Under the pieces are notes generated by a model, which worked only from the letters and a program-made list of their open reading frames with translations, was not told where the DNA came from and did no database searches. Shown piece after piece: positions 33,500 to 38,933 of a stretch of 38,933 bases of DNA. A program made the translations under genes and the position numbers. Source of the stretch: Candidatus Enterococcus willemsii (GTDB taxonomy: Bacteria; Bacillota; Bacilli; Lactobacillales; Enterococcaceae); assembly GCF_009933335.1 (NCBI RefSeq), contig NZ_MAEL01000040.1, positions 1 to 38,933 on the forward strand, given 5' to 3'. Position 1 is the stretch's first letter. Each line of letters begins with the position of its first letter.

Positions 33500-33543
33500 A
33501 AAAAGCACTTGATTCCAATTTTTGAAATCAAGTGCTTTTTTTA
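33500..33543. terminator. Bidirectional terminator between the YdcF and HD genes
   Basis: AAAAAGCACTTGATT / AATCAAGTGCTTTTT, a 15-bp stem with an 11-nt loop and T tracts on both strands. It overlaps the stop codon of the HD-domain gene. Confidence 0.88.
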
Positions 33544-34044
33544 TGCAGACTGGCCGCTACCGACGATGCGTTGCCATCTAGCTTTAAATCGAGCAGTCAT
33601 CGGACTGGCTGCTTCTTTCACTGCACAATATTTGTCAACCATTGTGACGATATAGCTTTCTTTATATCGTGGCGGTGCAATAGTTGCTCCCCACATATGC
33701 TTTACAATAATGTCTCGTTCTAAATCGGAAAGTTCTGTTAGTTTCTCGGCATTTTTTACTGCGATACGAGGATGCATGTACGCATGTGTGCCCTCATCAA
33801 ACTTCGTTGTACGCCAATCATAGTAAAATAAGTCATGCAATAGTCCAGCCCGAGCAGTAGCTCTAGCATCACCATTCCAACGTTTGGCTAATTTATAACT
33901 ATGATAAGAGACACTAATTGAATGATCCAAACGTGTTGAATGCATATGTTGAACAAACTCTGATAATTTTTGAACTTCGTCAGTTGCAAGTAAATCTTCC
34001 ACATAAGAAAGATATTCTGTATCTTTTTGCCATTCTGCTGTCAT
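33541..34044 (-). CDS. HD-domain phosphohydrolase-like protein
   Basis: 167 residues. Metal-binding residues of the HD superfamily are visible: histidines in TRLDHSISVSYHSYKLAKRW, the HD pair in AGLLHDLFYYDW, and a later histidine in IIVKHMWG with D in TMVDKYCAVKEA. The family hydrolyses nucleotides or other phosphate esters; the substrate is unknown. The C-terminus is basic (FKARWQRIV). RBS AAAGGTGG is 12 bases from the ATG, on the long side. Single gene. Confidence 0.85.
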   Translation of the reverse strand: MTAEWQKDTEYLSYVEDLLATDEVQKLSEFVQHMHSTRLDHSISVSYHSYKLAKRWNGDARATARAGLLHDLFYYDWRTTKFDEGTHAYMHPRIAVKNAEKLTELSDLERDIIVKHMWGATIAPPRYKESYIVTMVDKYCAVKEAASPMTARFKARWQRIVGSGQSA

Positions 34045-34159
34045 AGAAATAGTTGGCCACCTTTGACTTTTCTTTTTGGTACATTTTAAAGTATAGCACG
34101 ATTTGCTGAATATGCGACAACAACGACGGAAGTTTAACAGTTCCTTAAAAATTAATTAC

Positions 34160-34921
34160 CTATTGTACAAAAGCATACATTAAAATACCTGCTGCAACAC
34201 CAACATTGAGTGACTCAGCTTTACCATAAATTGGGATGTAAATATTTTTATCTGTTACTTCTAAAATGTTTTTCGTTACCCCTTGGCCTTCATTTCCTAA
34301 AATCAACGCGACTTGATTCGTTTTTTCAAGTTGTGTGAAGGTAACTGCATCCACATTTAATTCCGTTCCATAAACCGGTACTTGATTAGCTTGTAATTTA
34401 GGAATGACTTCTAATAGATTTGCTGAGAAAACGGGTAAATGAAATTGGCTACCTTGCATACTACGCAAGACTTTTGTGCTATAAATATCTGCAGTTCCTT
34501 CTCCCAAAATAACTCCATCAAAACCTGCTGCATCAGCGGTCCGAATCATTGTTCCTACATTTCCAGGATCTTGCACATTATCTAGTAATAACCACTTTCC
34601 AGTTAAATCCATCGTATTTTCAGTAACTTTCTGGACAGTAGCAATCATGCCTTGTGGCGTAGGTAAATCTGATAAATGTTTCATAACTTCGTCAGAAACC
34701 AGATAGCACATTGCGGCTTGTTGTGTTGCCCACTCCCCCCATTCTTTGAAGCCACGTGAATCGAGGAAAATCTCTTCTACAGTGCTGCTAGATGCGACGG
34801 CCTCCTCTACAAGATGGAAGCCTTCCAATAGATATCTATTTTCCTGTTCACGATATTTGCGTTTATGTAGCTTGTTCCGCTCTTTGATGATGGTATTTTT
34901 AGTTGATTGAATTTCTTTCAT
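34160..34921 (-). CDS. TrmH/SpoU-family RNA methyltransferase
   Basis: 253 residues. The N-terminal substrate-binding domain (KERNKLHKRKYREQENRYLLEGFHLVEEAV) is followed by the knotted SPOUT domain. Its three motifs are LLDNVQDPGNVGTMIRTADA, LILGNEGQGV, and IPIYGKAESLNVGVAAGILMY. It uses SAM to methylate a ribose in rRNA or tRNA. The form is like RlmB/YsgA proteins. It is divergent from acylphosphatase and yidC, a common arrangement in Lactobacillales. RBS is GAGGTG. Confidence 0.92.
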   Translation of the reverse strand: MKEIQSTKNTIIKERNKLHKRKYREQENRYLLEGFHLVEEAVASSSTVEEIFLDSRGFKEWGEWATQQAAMCYLVSDEVMKHLSDLPTPQGMIATVQKVTENTMDLTGKWLLLDNVQDPGNVGTMIRTADAAGFDGVILGEGTADIYSTKVLRSMQGSQFHLPVFSANLLEVIPKLQANQVPVYGTELNVDAVTFTQLEKTNQVALILGNEGQGVTKNILEVTDKNIYIPIYGKAESLNVGVAAGILMYAFVQ

Positions 34922-34938
34922 GGTTTCACCTCGGGGTT

Positions 34939-34947
34939 ATTATATCA
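34939..34947 (-). promoter_or_regulatory. Extended -10 promoter of the TrmH-family gene
   Basis: TGATATAAT on the minus strand, 18 bp before the start codon, implying a very short leader. Confidence 0.5.
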
Positions 34948-34965
34948 CGGATGAATAGTCGGGAC

Positions 34966-34994
34966 TTGTTGAAATCTAAAAAAAACGCTATCAT
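34966..34994 (+). promoter_or_regulatory. Promoter of acylphosphatase
   Basis: TTGTTG (34966-34971), 17-bp spacer, TATCAT (34989-34994), directly divergent from the TrmH promoter. Confidence 0.5.
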
Positions 34995-35020
34995 TAAGAA
35001 AAAAGTAAGGAGGATTCTTT

Positions 35021-35293
35021 ATGAGAAAAGTTAAGATGAATGTTCGCGGTCGCGTGCAAGGTGTCGGTTTTCGCTTTACAACAAAAATGTTAGCTGATGA
35101 ATTAGGAATATATGGTAGCGCAAAAAATGAAGATGATGGTTCAGTGACAATTGAAGCAATGGGTGACGATACACCCATGGAAACTTTTATCCAAAGAGTA
35201 AAAGACTCCCCTTCACCTGTCGGACGTGTTACTTCTTGTGAAATTGAAGAGAATGCCCCTATTGTTGAACGAACAAAATTTATCACTGATTAA
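35021..35293 (+). CDS. acyP: Acylphosphatase
   Basis: 90 residues, complete. The phosphate-binding loop is GRVQGVGFR with catalytic R18, and the water-orienting N36 lies in GSAKNEDDGSV. The enzyme hydrolyses acyl phosphates such as carbamoyl or 1,3-bisphosphoglyceroyl phosphate. RBS is AAGGAGG. It is encoded just ahead of yidC, but a separate promoter for yidC is also visible. Confidence 0.95.
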   Translation: MRKVKMNVRGRVQGVGFRFTTKMLADELGIYGSAKNEDDGSVTIEAMGDDTPMETFIQRVKDSPSPVGRVTSCEIEENAPIVERTKFITD

Positions 35294-35335
35294 ATTTTCT
35301 TCACACTTCTTTCACATTTAATTTTGCTTTGTTCA

Positions 35336-35364
35336 TTGAAAAGACACTTATTTTTTAGTATAGT
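35336..35364 (+). promoter_or_regulatory. Promoter of yidC
   Basis: TTGAAA (35336-35341), 17-bp spacer, TATAGT (35359-35364), 39 bp before the yidC start. Confidence 0.65.
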
Positions 35365-35402
35365 TATCTTTGTCTAAATTTAATAAGTAGAGGAAGAAGT
35401 AC

Positions 35403-36329
35403 ATGAAAAAAATGAAAAACTGGCTACTAGGTTCCGGATTGTTGGCAACATTGCTATTCTTATCTGGCTGCGTAAGTCGTTTAGAAGACGGTAGTCCGGA
35501 TCCTAGCGGAATCATTTATCGCTTTTTGGTAGCACCTTTGGGTGAGTTTCTAACGTATATTGCCACAAATATGAACCTTGGTTTTGGTTGGGCAATCGTA
35601 GTTGTAACAATCATCGTGCGTTTAATTATTTTACCACTAGGAATTCATCAATCGAAAAAAACAATGATTCAAAGCGAGAAAATGCAGTTTATCAAGCCAC
35701 AAATTGATGAAGCACAAGCTAAATTAAAAGCAGCAACAACTCGTGAAGAACAAATGCAAGCGCAAGTTGAAATGCAAAATGTCTACAAAGAAAACAATAT
35801 GAGTATGCTGGGAGGCATTGGTTGTTTACCTTTATTAATTCAAATGCCAATCTTTACTGCTTTGTTCTATACAGCTCAATTCACACCAGGGATTGACCAA
35901 GCTACTTTTTATGGTATGTCTTTAGGATCACGTAGTTTAATCCTGGTAGCAATTGCCGGGATTGCTTACGTCGGACAAGGTTATTTATCACTGATTGGTG
36001 TTCCTGATGAGCAAAAGAAAACAATGCGTAGCATGTTAATCGTTTCTCCACTAATGATTGTAATGATGTCCTTTTCTTCTCCAGCAGGGGTCACCTTGTA
36101 TTGGGTAGTTGGTGGATTATTCAGTTGTTTACAAACATTTATCACAAATGTCATTATGAAACCACGAATTCGCGCAAAAGTTGCAGAAGAAATGAAAAAG
36201 AATCCACCTAAAACAGTGGTGACTCCTCGTAAAGATGTCACCGAGACAGTAAAGGCAGCACAACCTACAACACCAAGACCAACAAATAATCGTGGTCGCA
36301 ATGCTGGAAAACAACGAAACCGTCATTAA
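35403..36329 (+). CDS. yidC: YidC/Oxa1-type membrane protein insertase (lipoprotein form)
   Basis: 308 residues. A signal peptide with lipobox LSGC (C23) precedes five membrane helices, as in Gram-positive YidC. WAIVVVTIIVRLIILPLGIHQSK holds the groove arginine. A cytoplasmic helical hairpin (QPKIDEAQAKLKAATTREEQ-like) and CLPLLIQMPIFTALFYTAQF follow. The C-terminal tail is basic (ending RNAGKQRNRH), typical of the YidC2-type that contacts ribosomes. It inserts proteins into the membrane with or without SecYEG. RBS AGAGGAAG. Confidence 0.94.
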   Translation: MKKMKNWLLGSGLLATLLFLSGCVSRLEDGSPDPSGIIYRFLVAPLGEFLTYIATNMNLGFGWAIVVVTIIVRLIILPLGIHQSKKTMIQSEKMQFIKPQIDEAQAKLKAATTREEQMQAQVEMQNVYKENNMSMLGGIGCLPLLIQMPIFTALFYTAQFTPGIDQATFYGMSLGSRSLILVAIAGIAYVGQGYLSLIGVPDEQKKTMRSMLIVSPLMIVMMSFSSPAGVTLYWVVGGLFSCLQTFITNVIMKPRIRAKVAEEMKKNPPKTVVTPRKDVTETVKAAQPTTPRPTNNRGRNAGKQRNRH

Positions 36330-36370
36330 TTCTAATAGAATTGATGCCCATCTTTTTTTAACAATATACA

Positions 36371-36451
36371 ATCCGGACTTTCAAAAGACCTGCATTCTAG
36401 CAGTTGTTGCTAATTCATTAGAATGCAGTTTCGTGGATAGTCCGGATTTTT
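36371..36451 (+). terminator. Nested double-stem hairpin after yidC (probable terminator)
   Basis: Outer stem ATCCGGACT / AGTCCGGAT (36371-36379, 36439-36447) and inner stem CTGCATTCTA / TAGAATGCAG (36390-36399, 36419-36428). Both are perfect and separated by a symmetric 10+10 internal loop. TTTTT follows. It is unusually large for a terminator and could also be a short palindromic repeat element. Confidence 0.6.
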
Positions 36452-36476
36452 GCTTATTTTATACGGAGGTGATTGT

Positions 36477-37424
36477 TTGTTAGAGGCTTATTTGAATATC
36501 CTGGTTATTTTTTTATTAATGTTTTTAGGATATTGGCTGTCATTTAAACAATGGTTCAGTAACCGAACAGCAGATGTCTTTTCTAAATTAGTTTTGAATG
36601 TTTCCTTACCATTTAGTATGTTTTTAAATATCACTAGCAATTTTTCACGAGAAGAATTTGTTTCACTTTTCTCAGGTATGATTATTCCTTTCATTTCAAT
36701 GATTCTCACTTTATTATTTAGCTTTGTTTATCGTAAAATCGCTCATATTCCCACAAATCGGCAAGGAACATTTTCAACAATGATTACTTGTTCAAACACA
36801 ATTTTTATTGGTTTACCAATCAACTTAGCCATTTTTGGTGAGCAATCGATTCCCTATGTCCTCTTATATTACATTATCAATACGACTATTTTTTGGACAA
36901 TCGGTATTTATTTAATTGCAACCGATAACTCACAAGTAGAACAGGTACGAATCTCTTTCCATCCACTTGTTGCTTTAAAAAAGATTTTTTCTCCCGCTTT
37001 ATTAGGTTTTATCATTGGTTTAATCTGGATGTTGTGTTCCTTATCAGTCCCAACCTTGATTCAGAGTTTTGGAACATACCTTGCTGATTTAACAACGCCT
37101 TTATCGATGTTTGCTATTGGAATTATGGTCTATTTTAACGGCATTAAAAACCTCAAGATGACCAAAGATATTCTGGGAGTGTTAGTTGGTCGTTATTTCG
37201 TCGCACCGTTTATCGTTTGGTTCATTGGACAATGGATTGCAGTGCCAACACTTATGCTGCAAGTATTTATTATTCAATCTGCTATGCCTGTACAAAATTC
37301 TGTCCCTATTTTAGCTAGAACCTATCATGCCGATGAAGAATTTGCCGCTTCTAGTATGGGTTATTCTGTATTGATTTATATGTTTTACATTCCTTTCCTA
37401 CTCCATGCTATCTCATTTATTTAA
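36477..37424 (+). CDS. AEC-family (auxin efflux carrier-like) transporter
   Basis: 315 residues, with about ten membrane helices in two five-helix halves. Typical segments are FSKLVLNVSLPFSMFLNI, TFSTMITCSNTIFIGLPINLAIFG (central unwound region with NTIFIGLP), PLSMFAIGIMVYF and FIIQSAMPVQNSVPILARTY. Bacterial members carry malate, malonate or other organic anions; the cargo is unknown. The chosen start is TTG 36477, because the near-perfect RBS GGAGGTGAT ends just before it. The frame is open nine codons further up, but without an RBS. Confidence 0.86.
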   Translation: MLEAYLNILVIFLLMFLGYWLSFKQWFSNRTADVFSKLVLNVSLPFSMFLNITSNFSREEFVSLFSGMIIPFISMILTLLFSFVYRKIAHIPTNRQGTFSTMITCSNTIFIGLPINLAIFGEQSIPYVLLYYIINTTIFWTIGIYLIATDNSQVEQVRISFHPLVALKKIFSPALLGFIIGLIWMLCSLSVPTLIQSFGTYLADLTTPLSMFAIGIMVYFNGIKNLKMTKDILGVLVGRYFVAPFIVWFIGQWIAVPTLMLQVFIIQSAMPVQNSVPILARTYHADEEFAASSMGYSVLIYMFYIPFLLHAISFI

Positions 37425-37428
37425 ACAA

Positions 37429-37468
37429 AAAATGCCGCTTAACTTCTTTAGAAATTAAGTGGCGTTTT
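37429..37468. terminator. Bidirectional terminator between AEC and Mga-like genes
   Basis: AAAATGCCGCTTAA / TTAAGTGGCGTTTT, a 14-bp stem with mismatch or wobble only at one position, and T-rich on both sides. Confidence 0.8.
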
Positions 37469-37477
37469 AAGTTTATT

Positions 37478-38866
37478 TTAAAATTGACTGTCCAAAAATA
37501 AAAAGTCTTTTACCGTTAATTTAGGACTAACAATTAACACTTCTTTTTCACTTTCTATAACTACATCTTCTGTAGAAATTACAAAATCAGCTTGCGATAT
37601 ATTTTTTGTATAAGAAATTAAAAATTTACTTTTGAAGAAATTTTTAATGCGACGCTTCATTCCTTCCACAATATCTAAACTAAAATTTGAACAAATGTAT
37701 AGACACAGTGGCTTGGATACCTCGCTCGAAGGCACAATTTGTAAAAACAGGAGAAAAATCCGACGATGATAGAACTCCGTGTCAATCGCTGGAAATTCAG
37801 ATATAAGTTCCGACCATAGTTGTTGAAAGCGAGTATTCAAAGCAGGATAGGCGTGCTCAATCCCATCCATTGAGACTGGAGAAAAAACAGCAAGTAAATT
37901 CATATCCAAAGGGATAATTTCATTTAATATGGCAATTTGATGGAATGTTTGAAAAATAGTGTGTTTTTCTAAAATACTCAAATCATCAAAATTATCGATA
38001 AATTTACGAGCAACATCAAAAAAGTCATTTTGATGAATAATATCAAAATCTTGAAAGATTTCTGTATTTACCAAATTCAATCCATATAGCACTAGTAAAA
38101 AATAATCCCATTCATTGTCATCAAAGTCAGTCAAAAAGCTAGGTCGAGGAATTGATTTAGGAATTTGTTCACTTAAAGATAATCTATCTAACGATGGCAC
38201 GGGCTCTTTTGAAACATCTTGAATATACAACCATAAAGCAATCACTTCCAATGTGCCTTTTTCTATCGGAATATACAAAGAATAGCAGAGTTTCTCAGCT
38301 AAATCTAAATAAGCATCCTCTGCTATCCATCGGACGCTTGTTGCTTGGCGATGTACATAAAATAAAAACATAAAAAATAAGCAACGAATTTGTGATTCTT
38401 TCCCTTCAATACTTACTCTTTGACCTGCTATAATTCGTATCTCATAATTTTCTAAAAAAGCATTTATCTGATTCACAGCACGTCTTAATTTAGAAAAACT
38501 TATGTTATATTCTGAACAAAAATCATCTGTTGAAAAACTTCTTTGTTGGATTAATAATTTGAAAATAGCATATACAAAAGAGTTTTCATAAAGCTTTTCG
38601 AAAACTTGTGTTAAATTCGCACCTTTTCTAATTAACTTCACGCCGTAGCGAGTGTCGATTTCTAAGGAGACTTTGTTTGGTGCATACAACTGCTTAATAT
38701 CAGCTGCTAATTCATTCAATTTTTTTCGAATTGTTTGGGCTGTCACTTTTCCTACTGATTCTGCAATCAACTCACTCGAAATAAAATCTGATTGTTGATC
38801 TAAATATAATAACATGTCATGTTTTAATTGAATATCTTTTGGAAATCCAAACATATTGACTTTCAT
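37478..38866 (-). CDS. Mga-like helix-turn-helix transcriptional regulator
   Basis: 462 residues. Two N-terminal winged helix-turn-helix units are visible: about 12-75 (LLYLDQQSDFISSELIAESVGKVTAQTIRKKLNEL), and about 95-150 (LIQQRSFSTDDFCSEYNISFSKLRRAVNQINAFL). The second is the Mga-type DNA-binding unit. PRD-like helical regions follow (about 160-380). The last 70 residues resemble an EIIB-like domain (LCLYICSNFSLDIVEGMKRRI, then ADFVISTED). It has the length and shape of AtxA/Mga-family PTS-linked virulence or metabolism regulators. The cysteine in YICSN could be a phosphorylation site (inference). Targets unknown. RBS is GAGGAG. Confidence 0.8.
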   Translation of the reverse strand: MKVNMFGFPKDIQLKHDMLLYLDQQSDFISSELIAESVGKVTAQTIRKKLNELAADIKQLYAPNKVSLEIDTRYGVKLIRKGANLTQVFEKLYENSFVYAIFKLLIQQRSFSTDDFCSEYNISFSKLRRAVNQINAFLENYEIRIIAGQRVSIEGKESQIRCLFFMFLFYVHRQATSVRWIAEDAYLDLAEKLCYSLYIPIEKGTLEVIALWLYIQDVSKEPVPSLDRLSLSEQIPKSIPRPSFLTDFDDNEWDYFLLVLYGLNLVNTEIFQDFDIIHQNDFFDVARKFIDNFDDLSILEKHTIFQTFHQIAILNEIIPLDMNLLAVFSPVSMDGIEHAYPALNTRFQQLWSELISEFPAIDTEFYHRRIFLLFLQIVPSSEVSKPLCLYICSNFSLDIVEGMKRRIKNFFKSKFLISYTKNISQADFVISTEDVVIESEKEVLIVSPKLTVKDFLFLDSQF

Positions 38867-38893
38867 TGGCTACTTCTCCTCATCTATTTTCTT

Positions 38894-38926
38894 CACTTAA
38901 ATAGTACTTAGCAACACACTTAAATA
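38894..38926 (-). repeat. Direct repeat upstream of the Mga-like gene
   Basis: TATTTAAGTG occurs twice on the minus strand (38903-38894 and 38926-38917), 23 bp apart, within the likely promoter region. Possible autoregulatory sites. Confidence 0.35.
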
Positions 38927-38933
38927 ATTTGAT

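Overview
The window looks like chromosomal DNA of a low-GC Gram-positive coccus, most likely Enterococcus or a close relative. The reasons are the AT-rich sequence, strong AGGAGG-type ribosome binding sites, the Firmicutes gene order dinG-ypmB-aspB-asnS, the acylphosphatase-YidC pair, an AdcA-type zinc lipoprotein with a ZinT domain, a sigma-54/LevR-type PTS locus and a Mga-like regulator. No species is assigned. No IS element, CRISPR array or prophage was seen, and no gene-free stretch exceeds about 300 bp.

Layout. 1-1340: 5' part of a secreted GH25 muramidase gene that runs off the left edge. 1562-1789: a small unknown protein. 1939-7816: the dinG-ypmB-aspB-asnS unit (minus strand). 7928-10615: guanine deaminase plus NCS2 purine permease. 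10790-12303: a cold-shock protein and a baeRF-type protein. 12449-13783: a Y-family polymerase whose promoter carries a LexA box. 13897-15953: adcA under a Zur-type operator, then a 35-residue basic peptide and a membrane-anchored NusG-II protein. 16042-18000: a 32-residue membrane peptide and a YadGH-like ABC exporter. 18167-19759: a membrane-protein gene broken by one stop codon, a DUF4260/TetR divergent pair, and tRNA-Arg(CCU). 19821-20978: an Eis-like acetyltransferase.

21046-28529 is the most interesting block. It is a lactose/cellobiose-family PTS split over two transcription units: EIIB-EIIC1-three small proteins, and EIIA-EIIC2. Each unit has its own near-perfect sigma-54 promoter. 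Both promoters share the same upstream arrangement of activator-like sites, within about 1 bp. A 904-residue LevR-type sigma-54 activator is encoded immediately upstream. Neither unit has a complete set of PTS domains and no phospho-glycosidase is encoded, so the units probably work together on an imported sugar whose hydrolase lies elsewhere.

28548-38866: DEAD-box helicase and Gfo/Idh/MocA oxidoreductase; DUF4828 protein; an odd tRNA-like structure; a 49-residue membrane protein; GyrI-like protein; YdcF-family membrane protein; HD-domain protein; TrmH-family rRNA methyltransferase divergent from acylphosphatase and YidC; AEC-family transporter; Mga-like regulator. Several starts given here are internal to the longest open frame, chosen from ribosome binding sites and promoter positions.
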